In this document: positions 28,901 through 37,505 of the stretch, piece by piece | Numbering within the stretch: the stretch's first letter is position 1 | How the letters are laid out: the number at the start of each line of letters is the position of its first letter | From: 73-13 sp035556075 | GTDB lineage: Bacteria; Actinomycetota; Actinomycetes; Actinomycetales; Microbacteriaceae | Direction: 5' to 3' | Assembly (NCBI GenBank): GCA_035556075.1 | Contig: DATMFQ010000039.1 | Span: forward strand, 1 to 47,251 | DNA: 47,251 nt | Notes under the pieces: generated by a model | What the model saw: the letters and a program-made list of their open reading frames with translations, nothing else | The model's database searches: none | What the model was told of the DNA's origin: nothing | Translations under genes and position numbers: made by a program

Positions 28901-29838
28901 CCGACTTGGCGGCGCAGCTCGCCGCGATCCAGGCGGCGACCCCCGCGCCGTCCGGCAGCGCCTGGGGCCTGCGCTACGCCACGGTCGCGAGCAACAACCC
29001 CGCTGACTACACGCGCGCGGCGATCGACGACAACACCTCCACCTTCTTCGCGAAGTTCTGCTTCGCCGCGGACGGCCAGGACTTCTGCTCGAGTCGCTCC
29101 GCGCCGATCGTGTCGAGCACCCCATCCGTCGGCATCGCCTTCGGCGGCACGGGCAGCGTCACGCTGCCGACCGCGGCGATGTGCACCGCGGCGGTCGATG
29201 CGAGGAATGCGCAGATCGCGCAGGCGGGGGAGCAGGCGGTCCTCGCCCGGCTCGCGAGCCTCGCCGCCGCGGACGCGAGCACCGCACGGAACGCGGCGAC
29301 CGCGCCGCTGCAGTCGCACCTCGACACGACCCTCGCGACGTACACGGGTCCGCCCGGGCCGCCGAACCCGAACCTCGGCGGCGATCCCGCACTCGAGACG
29401 GCGTTCTTCGACGGGTACCCGAGCGGCCAGCCCGGCTACAACGCGGGCGGCCCGGCCGCGGGCCGGACGAGCGCGCAGGCGCGCATCGACGCGGTCGGGC
29501 AGGCCGCCTACGACGGCGTCTACGTCCAGGGCACGACGCCCGGGACGCCCGAGTACGCGAACTACTACGCGGCGGCCGATGACGGCGCCGTGCGGGAGGG
29601 CGCCGAGGCGACCGCGTTCGCGACCCCGCCGACCGCGCCCGCCATCACTTCGAGCGGCTTCGTCGGCAGCCCGGCGGCACCGTTCAGCGGGGTCGTCGTC
29701 ACCGCGCTCGACGACGGCAACCGGCGCTACACCGGACTGCACTACCAGCTCGGCGGGATCACCGGGACCCCGGCCTTCGCCTCCGACTACCTCGTCGAGG
29801 CGATCACGACCGATTACGCGAGCTATGGCTGTGGCTGA
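22969..29838 (+). CDS. Giant Ig-like/FN3 extracellular protein of the kinase operon
   Basis: 2289 residues. A basic N-terminus and one hydrophobic segment (about 9-33) form a signal or signal-anchor. Residues about 50-400 look like a beta-propeller or beta-sandwich region with repeated short LWS/LLF strands. From about 405 to 1150 there are several cadherin- or Ig-like modules, marked by VxVLxND and SIDPDGDRVVL motifs. More beta modules follow, then FN3 domains near 1580-1680 and 1750-1960. The last 200 residues change to an Ala-rich helical region followed by a Gly/Tyr-rich segment ending in YGCG. There is no C-terminal anchor. The ATG overlaps the kinase stop codon, so the two are translationally coupled. 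Such proteins recur beside MoxR-DUF58 operons in actinobacteria; I know of no assigned function. It may be the sensor ectodomain or an exported client. Confidence 0.9.
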   Translation: MVGRRGPRARTVVAWAGGVTAAVLLVTGAAVAQGYDAEDLPVVETSVWVARAAAGGQYAMVNTDVAEIVSVNTAQGLAGVAQAGSAAVVFGSGHTRYWPLDPAVPVDISAEEAAAAGAGVESPAGTTGRVAVGPYLLFTGPAPAWGLASTLDGDAPSIHPLDPAAGLGAPESDPAYVAAVSSMSRNGLVALYSTQSAERRVVVHDTRTGSWDWAAIASPPESAAGLQLSFVGDRWVLFVAAGGGGSRLWVEGAAAPFALPGVGGEGLLQSPGAAADSVAIAHAGGLALVHLSDGAVETVAASGTPARPAAVGDGLAAAWLTTGGGTLWSSAGGLVPLVIDGGEFEQNVDVTPTIASNGDRAVLVESTTGMLWSVPDGVLIPLAAWTAGEPPPQEGQVEVPDAAVPEPPVAEPDAFGVRAGALAVLPVVYNDHDPNSTDVLSIDPTSIEGLDPAFGTVALVGSNQSLVIDVVGAVESASFSYRVTDGTSSSPPTTVTLTRSTGDAAPVWCDEWVEPECFVQWPSPQLAVGGTVRVDVLKGWVDPDGDPMVLASAIPEPGAPLVAMPGADGSLAIAHLEDRGGAGQYAIDVRVMDARGLVSEPRELLVTVEALPGFAVTNGLVLGRVGEWARADIGDFAAGGSGTFRIADAVDVSATLGGLDLDWNPGSGTLDLRAAEVGSHLVSVLVVDAATQQQRTLMLRVEVTDPALEAAAMPPLTAFVRPGEDTVVDVLSAASNTTGQVLLLTNAVSDTGALAAAIIDETSLQIRATAAGRGEGPIGTIRLTATTADGRTVAGSLTVFLVAAATSTQPIALADAATVRAGGLIDIDVLDNDVAPRGERLALHPDVSGSGTPGELAFASGSQLRYRAPDVPGVYTVFYYAYLPGSPTLLSRAQVTVQVLAAGANRAPQAQDIEARVLAGRSIDIPVDLASIDPDGDRVVLAAVTQPSRPQLGAVMIGADGRSLRFTAPEANQEQPTPGWQADFEYTVRDAGGETDTATVRVGVSVQDFAEVTPVVFTDHVQVQAGTTGRITVEPLRNDTDPAQASLVTSGEQASGLRIIDLRPSMAGLATDPTSPYSAAASLMVAPTGPTTATPGRSPDPYPDGVVAFELTADTLPGTYTYLYTVESRQTTSTAQALIVLTVTEASAPDRPTIRDTVVTAADRARVRGGGIDVLTGRVSWATGDVAALTSTLELAPGAPAGFSVRPGTSRIQGPLPEAGAIVPFQVSGTDRTGEAFTTYGFLRIPAFDDLRLAVQAKPAPIREETSGEIDLEDILAIGDTDTVEVRADGPFTVHRPDSACEPVGGSVIRYHAGYFPMFTDSCTLQARLTGQSDDAWSTIVVPIDVEPKDPLAILTPMTLTLSITQAPTRIDLYDSLVTWYGNRALDPLSDLSFTWAYAGSQFEVTPPSGAGTGPDQAVTVQARGTASTGTRETIRVGLTYTTVDGFAFDETVNIVLYVGLAPPEHPSGASLALSCNARNDPTGCEIPVILPADVSGQFNPVRAAAGDTSLRLVGVGGGTAQTAVCTGVAEVAVRGGALRFTWLPGDDPAKPFGGQCVMPFTVQDVQGRTGQGQVTFAADGFPQRPGTPVTAAYGADWVDIDVPIGAATTAVPPVTSVRLLDGTTAVAGQTCERLDVGAFRCRVTGLANGVEHTWRAVTTNAVGDSAPTAMAYPTNAYRAPAFTAGPSYATQQFDARTTPTTGILLVRQACADSDAERIRFVVTDSVTRRTFTKSVDATGCVPGGTDLDGLTPAPGGVQLTATPISRFTPPIIGNVPGSGEGGADHQSVLVRGAPTVTSVTATPNAGSTAVALSVAFDRHAGDGTRKVAFLAWAPGQPGTTPPTCVASADGATSDSGTPFVDNSFAVTAGSGTARVIETTGTTATFQVDGSASGLEPNRQYVFAACVTVGYGWAQQRTAPVWLVQDPGAPTSATMTYTPAARADTMNASYLTDPGPGVDGPAFVWTVPDTDPVNDAAADLAAQLAAIQAATPAPSGSAWGLRYATVASNNPADYTRAAIDDNTSTFFAKFCFAADGQDFCSSRSAPIVSSTPSVGIAFGGTGSVTLPTAAMCTAAVDARNAQIAQAGEQAVLARLASLAAADASTARNAATAPLQSHLDTTLATYTGPPGPPNPNLGGDPALETAFFDGYPSGQPGYNAGGPAAGRTSAQARIDAVGQAAYDGVYVQGTTPGTPEYANYYAAADDGAVREGAEATAFATPPTAPAITSSGFVGSPAAPFSGVVVTALDDGNRRYTGLHYQLGGITGTPAFASDYLVEAITTDYASYGCG

Positions 29839-29874
29839 GCCCGCGCATTCCTCCATCACCATCGAAAGGGAGCC

Positions 29875-30846
29875 ATGACGACGACACCGGAGCAGGCGGC
29901 CTGGTTCGCGGATGCCTTCCGCCAGATCGGCGACAACATCGAGCAGGCGATCCTCGGCAAGCGCCACGTCGTCGAGCTCGTGCTCGCGGCCACGATCGCG
30001 CAGGGCCACGTCCTCCTCGAGGACGTCCCCGGCACGGGCAAGACGGCGCTCGCCCGCACCCTCGCCCAGACGATCAACGGCACTTCGACTCGCATCCAGT
30101 TCACCCCCGACCTGCTGCCGGGCGACGTCACCGGCATCACCGTGTACGACCAGCGGCGCGGCGAGTTCGACTTCCATGCCGGACCGGTGTTTGCCAATGT
30201 GGTGCTCGCTGACGAGATCAACCGTGCGTCCCCGAAGACGCAGTCCGCACTGCTCGAGGTCATGGAGGAGGGCAACGTCACGGTCGACGGCGTCACCCGG
30301 CCGGTCGGCCAGCCGTTCCTCGTCATCGCGACGCAGAACCCGATCGAGCAGGCCGGCACCTACCGGCTCCCTGAGGCCCAGCTCGACCGGTTCATGATCA
30401 AGACCTCGATCGGCTACCCCGACGACTCGGCGATGGCCCGCATCCTCGCCGGCACCGCTGAGGTGCCGCGCCGCGTCGACGGCATCGTCGAGCTCGACAC
30501 GCTGCTGACGATGGCGCAGATGGCGCGCGACACCTACGTGAACCCGCTCGTCCTCGACTACATCACCCGGCTCGTCAATGCGACGCGGCTCGCGACTGAG
30601 GTGCGCCTGGGCGTCTCCGTCCGCGGCGCGATCGCCGCGACCCGGCTCGTGCGCACCTGGGCGCTCGTCCGCGGCCGCACCTACGTCCTCCCCGACGACG
30701 TGCAGCAGCTCGCCGTGCCGCTCTTCTCCCACCGTATCCAGCTCGACCCGGAGGCCGAGTTCGACGGGGTCACCGCCGAGGCCGTCATCGGTCAGATCCT
30801 GCTCGACGTCGAGCCGCCCCGGGAGAATGCGGCGGAGCAGGGATGA
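29875..30846 (+). CDS. MoxR-family AAA+ ATPase
   Basis: 323 residues, the standard MoxR length. Walker A is P52-G-T-G-K56-T57, Walker B is LADEINRASPK (Asp113, Glu114), and the sensor motif ATQNPIEQAGTYRLPEAQLDRF is nearly diagnostic for MoxR. The C-terminal lid domain follows. MoxR ATPases act as chaperone-like cytoplasmic motors together with DUF58/VWA proteins, and the DUF58 gene comes next. A clear ribosome-binding site (AAAGGGAG) precedes the ATG after a 36-base gap containing a GCATTC motif. Its TGA overlaps the ATG of a 29-codon ORF. Confidence 0.95.
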   Translation: MTTTPEQAAWFADAFRQIGDNIEQAILGKRHVVELVLAATIAQGHVLLEDVPGTGKTALARTLAQTINGTSTRIQFTPDLLPGDVTGITVYDQRRGEFDFHAGPVFANVVLADEINRASPKTQSALLEVMEEGNVTVDGVTRPVGQPFLVIATQNPIEQAGTYRLPEAQLDRFMIKTSIGYPDDSAMARILAGTAEVPRRVDGIVELDTLLTMAQMARDTYVNPLVLDYITRLVNATRLATEVRLGVSVRGAIAATRLVRTWALVRGRTYVLPDDVQQLAVPLFSHRIQLDPEAEFDGVTAEAVIGQILLDVEPPRENAAEQG

Positions 30847-30932
30847 GCGGGAAGCGCGGGATGCGCGGGATGCGTCTTGGCTCGCGGGGCTGGCGACCGG
30901 ACCGAGCACGGGCTGAGCGAACCGCACGATGA
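30843..30932 (+). CDS. 29-codon basic ORF linking moxR to the DUF58 gene
   Basis: ATG overlaps the MoxR stop (ATGA), and its own TGA overlaps the DUF58 start codon (ATGA again). The predicted peptide has 29 residues, about ten of them Arg, and contains a short GMR repeat. No domain is recognisable. The double overlap spans the whole gap, and the DUF58 start has no good ribosome-binding site. It may therefore exist to carry ribosomes across by translational coupling rather than to make a stable product. Confidence 0.45.
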   Translation: MSGKRGMRGMRLGSRGWRPDRARAERTAR

Positions 30933-32299
30933 CGACGGAGACGGGCACCGGCACCCGAGGCGCGACGCGCCTCGGGGCGACCTCGACCCGTCTCGGCGAG
31001 ACGGTGACGCGGACCGAGCAACTGCGCCGCGGTGACGCCACCCTGCTCGCGCTGCAGGACGCGGGCGGCCGCGTCGGTCGCGGGCTCCGGGCGGCGACCG
31101 GCTGGCTCGGTCAGACGGTGACGCCGCTCGGCTGGGTGCTCACCATCCTGTTCGTCGTCGCGGTCGTCGTCGGCGCCCGATTCGGCCTCGTCGAGGGGTG
31201 GGCGGTCGCCGCCGTCGCGCTCGTGCTCTTGGCGCTGTCCGTCCCGTTCCTGCTCGGTGGGGTGAGTTATGAGGTGCGCTTCGACCTCGACCGGGATCGC
31301 GTCGTCGCCGGGAGCGAGGTCGGTGCCGCGCTCGCGGTGCGCAACACCTCGCACCGGGTGGCGTTGCCCGGTGTGCTCGACATCCCGGTCGGCCCCGGGC
31401 TCGTCGAGAGCTACGTCCCGCTGCTGCGCCCTGGCGCCGAGCACCGCGAGACCGTCCGCATCGCCGCCGGCCGCCGCGGCATCATCCAGGTCGGGCCCAT
31501 GACGATCACCCGCGGCGACCCGATCGGGCTGCTGCGGCGCGACCTGTCCTGGCCGCAGGTCGAGCTCGTGCACGTCCACCCCGTCACGACGCCGCTGCCG
31601 CCGACGAGCGCCGGGCTCATGAAGGACGTCGACGGGCAGCCCACCCGCACCATCGTCGACTCCGACCTCGCCTTCCACGCGATCCGCGAGTACGTGCCCG
31701 GCGACTCCCGGCGGCACGTGCACTGGAAGTCGACCGCGAAGACCGGCAGTCTCATGGTCCGCCAGTTCGAGGAGTCGCGTCGGGCCCGCGTCGCCGTCGT
31801 GCTCGACCTGCTCGCCACCGCCTACCAGGAGGAGTCCGAGGAGGAATTCGAGCTCGCCGTCAGTGCCGCCGCCTCACTCGCGCTCCAGTCGATTCGTGAC
31901 GGCCGGGACGTTCTCATGGTCACCGCCGGACGGCGGGCGCGCCGCCGCGGGCTCACCGCGGCGATCACGACGCTGCCGACGCGGACCCCCAAGGCCCTGC
32001 TCGACGCGACCTGCACCATCGAGACCGCGCCCGAGGCCGACCGCCTCGACGCGGTGACCGCCCTGACGGCGCAGACATATCGCGAGCTGTCCATCGCATT
32101 CCTCGTCACCGGCTCGAGGGCGACGGCCGAGGAGCTCCGGCGGGCCGCGCATGCCTTCCCGATCGACGTCGTCACCGTCATTGTCCGGGCCGAGCCCGGC
32201 GCGGAGCCGACGTTGCGCACGACGCGCGACTTCGCGGTGCTGACGGTCGGTGCGCTCGGCGACCTCAAGCACCTCATCGCGCGGGGGGCACTCGGATGA
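30929..32299 (+). CDS. DUF58 protein (MoxR partner, VWA-like)
   Basis: 456 residues. Two adjacent transmembrane helices lie at about residues 67-107 after a cytoplasmic N-terminus. The hallmark DUF58 segment R-E-Y-V-P-G-D-S-R-R-H-V-H-W-K-S-T-A-K-T begins near residue 251, followed by the VWA-like fold beginning RVAVVLDLLAT, whose MIDAS-type Asp is retained. Family members work with MoxR ATPases, usually next to transglutaminase-like membrane proteins as here. Its ATG overlaps the short linking ORF and its stop overlaps the next start (ATGA), so translation of the operon is continuous. Confidence 0.9.
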   Translation: MTTETGTGTRGATRLGATSTRLGETVTRTEQLRRGDATLLALQDAGGRVGRGLRAATGWLGQTVTPLGWVLTILFVVAVVVGARFGLVEGWAVAAVALVLLALSVPFLLGGVSYEVRFDLDRDRVVAGSEVGAALAVRNTSHRVALPGVLDIPVGPGLVESYVPLLRPGAEHRETVRIAAGRRGIIQVGPMTITRGDPIGLLRRDLSWPQVELVHVHPVTTPLPPTSAGLMKDVDGQPTRTIVDSDLAFHAIREYVPGDSRRHVHWKSTAKTGSLMVRQFEESRRARVAVVLDLLATAYQEESEEEFELAVSAAASLALQSIRDGRDVLMVTAGRRARRRGLTAAITTLPTRTPKALLDATCTIETAPEADRLDAVTALTAQTYRELSIAFLVTGSRATAEELRRAAHAFPIDVVTVIVRAEPGAEPTLRTTRDFAVLTVGALGDLKHLIARGALG

Positions 32300-34868
32300 G
32301 TCCGCGCCGCCCCATCTCCGCGATCCTGCTCGACGCGAGCTATGTACTGGTCGGTGGGCTCCTCGCCACCGCCGTCGCGTGGCCCATCTACCAGCACCCG
32401 CAGGCCCTCCTCGTCGGTGCCGCCGGCACGCTCCTCGGGGTCGGCATCGCGCTCATCGGCCGACTGACGCGACTGGCCTGGTGGGTCGACGGACTCATCG
32501 CCGTCGCCGCCTACCTCGCGGTGGCGGTGCCGCTCGCGATCCCCGGGAGCTTCCCCGGCCGCTGGCTCGACGGGCTCCGCGACGCCGTCGTCGGGGTCGT
32601 CGTCGGGTGGAAGCAGCTCGTCACCCTCGACCTGCCGCTCGGCACCTACCAGGCGGTGCTCATCCCGCTCCTCGTCGTCACGCTCTTCGGTGCGTACGCC
32701 GCGACCCGCATCGCCGTTACCGCCGGCCGCGCGATCATCCTCTCCCCGCTGCTCCTCGTCGCCATGCTCGGCTTCGGCATCGCCTTCGGCACGAGCGAGA
32801 TCGCCTCGAGCGAGCCGTACCGCACCCTGCCCGCGCTCCCCGGCATCGGCCGCGTGCCGACCTGGGTCGTGCTCGTGGTGGCGGGACTGCTCCTCGTGGT
32901 TCTCATCATTGTGTGGTTCGTGCTGCGCGCGCGGCAGGAGCGGCGTGCGGCGCTCGAGCGCGCGGCCGGGGTCGCGCAGACCGCGGTGCGCGTCCACCGT
33001 GGCTCGGGAGGGGCGGTGCTGCGTCGCGGCGGGCTCGCGGCGGGCATGCTCATTGTCGCGTTCGCGGTCGCGGGGGCGATCGCGGTGCCCGCGCTCGAAC
33101 TCGACCGCGAGGTCATTCGTGACGGGGTGCAGCCCATCGAGCTCAGCAGCCCCGAGGCGAGCCCGCTCGGCGCGTACCGGCAGTGGATGCTCGACGAGCG
33201 CTACGACGCCGAGCTCTTCGCCGTGACGACGACCGGGGACGTCGACCGACTCCGACTCGTCGTGCTCGACGAGTACGACGGCACTCGCTTCCACGTCGCC
33301 GACCCGGACGGTGCCTCGCGCTTCACGCGGCTCGTCAGCCCGGGGCCGGTCGCGGGTGGCACCGCGCGCATCGAGGTCCGCGACGGGTACCGGGGGCCGT
33401 GGCTGCCGATCCCTGGGGACCTCGCCGAGGCCGCCGACTATCCGGTCGACCATGACCGGGCCCTCGCGCTCGAGGATCGCACCTACTACGCGATGGATGG
33501 CTCGAATGCGGTGGTCCTCATCGAGGATGACACCGGTGCCGTCGGGCTCCGGACGGGCGACGTCGTCGTCACGAGCGGCGCGACCGTGGCCGAGGCGCGC
33601 ACCGCGATCGCCGGTGCAGACGGCGGCGACCCCATCCACGGCATCGATGAGGACACGTACCCCGAGCTCGTCCGCTGGGTCGCCTCGCAGCGGGCCTCCT
33701 CCGGCGGTGCGGGACTGCTCGACGTCATCGACGCGCTCCGCGCCCGCGGGTACCTCAGCCACGCGCTCCTCGCCGACGAGGGCGCGAGCTGGGTCATGGA
33801 CGCGTCGGCGCGGGTCAGCGGCTTCCAGGTCCATGAGTCTCGCGCCGGACACTCCGTCTCCCGGCTCGAGGCACTCTTCGCGCAACTGACCGAGCGGCAG
33901 CGCCAGGTCGTCGGGGCCAGCGGCGTCCTCGCGGCCGGCACGAATGAGGCGGCCCTCGTCGCCGGCATCGGTGACGACGAACAGTTCGCGGCCGCCGGCG
34001 CGCTGCTGGCCTGGTCGCTCGGCTTCGACGCCCGCGTCGTCATCGGCGTCCACCTCGCGGAGACCGACGCCATGCTGCCTCCCGGCGGTGGCCCGCCTGC
34101 CATTGAGGCCTGCGACGTCGTCGCTGACGGCAAGGTGTGCGCGGGCCGCAACGTCGGTGCCTGGATTGAGGTCCTCGTCGGCGGCGAGTGGCTCCCGCTC
34201 GACACTTCCCCGCAGTTCGCCAACCCGCCGCGCGCCGATCGCGAAGGCGAGCTCCCCCCGCCGCATGGCACGCAACCCGAGCGGCCGGTGAGCTCCGTCG
34301 TCGACCCGCCCGATGCCACCCCCGCCGATGGTGACGCCGGCGCCGCGCCCGAGGACCCGCTCGTCGCGCTTCCGGGCCAGGTCATGCCCCTGGTGCGCAT
34401 CATCGGTGTCGCGGTGGGCGTGGCCGGACTGCTCGCGCTGCCAGCCGCATTCCTGCTCGCGGCGAAGGCGCTGCGGCGTCACCGCCGCTGGGCCGCCGAC
34501 CCCGAGACCGCCATCGTCGGCGCCTGGGACGAGCTCATCGACCTCGCCATCGACCACCGTGTGCTCGACGCGGAGATCGGGACCCGTCGGCGGCTCGCCG
34601 CGCGACTGGGCGATCCTGCGGCGGAGCGGCTCGCGGTGCTCGCGGATCGGGCGGTCTTTGGTGAGCGCGCCCCGAGCGACACCGACCGCGAGGCGGCCTG
34701 GGCGCACCTGGCCGACGCCCGCGAGGGTCTGCGGGAGGGGGTACCGTTTTGGCACCGGGTCAGGGCGGCGCTCGCTCCGACCTCATTCATCCGGCACCTG
34801 GGCGCTCGCTCGCCGGTGCGGACGAGAAGCACGAGCTCGCGGGGCACCAGCCTCGCGGGGGAGACGAG

Positions 34869-34872
<4 letters not shown>
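32296..34872 (+). CDS. TgpA-type membrane protein with a catalytically degenerate transglutaminase-like domain
   Basis: 858 residues. Five or six helices in residues 10-225 and one near 250-275 form the TgpA-like N-terminal membrane region, and another helix lies near 695-720. Between them an extracytoplasmic domain (about 290-690) includes a transglutaminase-like core. At the position of catalytic Cys in the usual GxCxxFA motif this protein has Asp561 (I-G-D-D-E-Q-F-A-A-A). The usual His of HAWxEV is Gly621 (V-G-A-W-I-E-V). The third residue, Asp636 (LPLDTSP), is kept. So the fold is retained but thiol catalysis should be lost; I believe actinobacterial relatives share this. The C-terminal cytoplasmic part resembles DUF4129. 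Its TGA overlaps the GTG of the FHA gene. Confidence 0.88.
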
Positions 34873-35938
<1,066 letters not shown>

Positions 35939-35942
<4 letters not shown>

Positions 35943-36796
35943 CGACGACGATCCATCTCGCCGCGAGCGGCCTCGACATCGTGGTCGGCGCCGCGACCGA
36001 CGTCGGCCTGAAGCGCCCGCACAACGAGGACGCCCTCCTCGTCCTCCCCGCGGTCTACCTGGTCGCGGACGGGATGGGCGGCTACGAGTCTGGCGACGAG
36101 GCGAGCCGGGCGATCGTCGAGGCATTCCAGCGGGTCGCCGAAGGCCGCGAGTCGTTGACGCTCGAGGAGCTCACCGCCGCGCTCGACCTCGCTGACGAGG
36201 GGGTCGCCGAGGTCGCCTCGCGCACCTCCCGCGGCGCCGGGTCGACGGTCGCAGGCGCCGCGGTCGTCGTCCAGCGCGGCACCCCGCACTGGGTCGTCTT
36301 CAATGTGGGGGATTCTCGCGTGTACCGGCACGCGGGTCAGGCACTCGAGCAGATCACGATCGATCACTCGCTCGGGCAGGAGCTGTATCAGGCCGGGCGG
36401 ATCACGGCGGCCGAGTTCGCGGTGTTCAAGGAGCGCAACGTCATCACTCGCGCAATCGGCGCCGCCGACGCGACCGCCGACAGCTGGATGATGCCGGTGC
36501 GCAACGGCGAGCGCCTCCTGCTGTGCTCCGACGGGCTGACGGGCGAGGTCCCGGACCGGACCATCCTCGAGGTCCTCAGCCGGGACGCCACGCCCGGCGC
36601 CGCCGCGCTCGAACTCATCGAGCTCGCCAAGCGAGCCGGCGGCCGGGACAACATCTCCGTCATCGTCATCGATGTCCTTACCGGCGGGCTCGACTTCGAC
36701 GTCGACGAGATGACCGAGGGTGCGGCCCTCGCGCGCGCGGACGAGGTCACCGACGAGAGCACGGCGCCGATCGGTGTCGTGGGATCACCGTCATGA
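35939..36796 (+). CDS. PP2C-family Ser/Thr protein phosphatase (PstP-like)
   Basis: 285 residues, a single soluble PP2C domain without the transmembrane part of classical PstP. Metal-binding and core motifs are in order: RPHNEDAL, VADGMGGYESGDEAS, GAGSTVAGA, VGDSRVYR, LLLCSDGLTGEV and GGRDNISVIVID, so it should be active with Mn or Mg. A short acidic C-terminal tail follows. The ATG overlaps the FHA stop (ATGA) and its own stop overlaps the next ATG. It most likely reverses phosphorylation by the operon's kinase, setting the state of the Thr motifs read by the FHA protein (inference). Confidence 0.94.
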
Positions 36797-37464
36797 CGTC
36801 GGAGCGTGCGACCGGGAATGTGCCGGGCGAGATGCCGGAGGATGACGAGACCGTCGTGATGCGGCCTGCCGCGGCAGCACCGGCTGCGGCAGGGGATGAC
36901 GATGCGACCGTCGCGATACGGCGACCTGGGGTTGCCGACGCCGGTGTCGCGGCCGACGCTGCCGCTGACGACGACGCAACCGTCCCGGTCAGCGAGGACG
37001 ACACCGTGCGGCGCCCGCGCGACGACGATGCGACCGTCGCGATGTCCGGGGGCGCTGCGGAGCGGACACCGACGGCAGCGAGGAATGCGGGACCACCGCA
37101 TTCGTCCGACCCGCGTCCCAGCGCCCCGCGGCGCAGCGGCAAGCCGGTCATGTCGGCTCCGAAGCGTCGCCGTCGCCGCGGGCTGCACCCGGCGCCCGTG
37201 CCCGCGGGCTACGGGGAGCGGGCCGTGCGCGCCAGCGGGGCGGGGGCGGTCTCGACGTATCGTGCCCGGGCGATTCCGCGCCCGCCCGGCGCCGCGCCCC
37301 ACGTGCCCGGGACTGCGCTGCTCGAGCGGGTCACGGGTGGGACACCGTCAGTGCGTCGCGAGTCGCGGCGATTCGCGCGGGTGGCCGTCGCGGGATTCGC
37401 GGCGTCGTGCGTCGTCTCGGTCGTCGGGCTGACGCTGATCGTTCGGGCCGCATTCGGGCTCTGA
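36793..37464 (+). CDS. Small membrane protein with repeated DDxTV phospho-acceptor-like motifs
   Basis: 223 residues from an ATG overlapping the PP2C stop; the longer frame upstream is a shadow of the phosphatase. The N-terminal 85 residues are acidic and hold five similar motifs with Thr at 20 (EDDETVVMRP), 39 (DDDATVAIRR), 63 (DDDATVPVSE), 71 (SEDDTVRRP) and 81 (DDDATVAMS). Acidic residues before Thr and a hydrophobic residue after it resemble actinobacterial PknB-type sites and FHA ligands. A basic Pro-rich middle follows, then a C-terminal transmembrane helix (about 197-220). No enzyme domain is present. As the last gene of a kinase/phosphatase/FHA operon it is probably a multi-site phospho-scaffold; this is inference. 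A hairpin follows its stop. Confidence 0.8.
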   Translation: MTSERATGNVPGEMPEDDETVVMRPAAAAPAAAGDDDATVAIRRPGVADAGVAADAAADDDATVPVSEDDTVRRPRDDDATVAMSGGAAERTPTAARNAGPPHSSDPRPSAPRRSGKPVMSAPKRRRRRGLHPAPVPAGYGERAVRASGAGAVSTYRARAIPRPPGAAPHVPGTALLERVTGGTPSVRRESRRFARVAVAGFAASCVVSVVGLTLIVRAAFGL

Positions 37465-37466
37465 GC

Positions 37467-37487
37467 GCCACCGCCACTGTCGGTGGC
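37467..37487 (+). terminator. Hairpin ending the kinase/MoxR/FHA operon
   Basis: GCCACCG and CGGTGGC pair perfectly over a 7-base loop, 2 bases after the last stop codon, followed by CCCC rather than a T-tract. Confidence 0.55.
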
Positions 37488-37493
37488 CCCGGC

Positions 37494-37499
37494 TAGGCT
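37494..37499 (+). promoter_or_regulatory. Leaderless -10 element of dnaX
   Basis: TAGGCT ends 6 bases before the GTG at 37506, which is why that start was chosen over the GTG at 37500. Confidence 0.5.
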
Positions 37500-37505
37500 G
37501 TGCGC

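Noticed and set aside
31822..34755. Reverse ORF of 977 codons opposite DUF58 and the transglutaminase-like gene
   Set aside because: Composition is typical of a shadow frame and the forward genes have clear motifs and overlaps.
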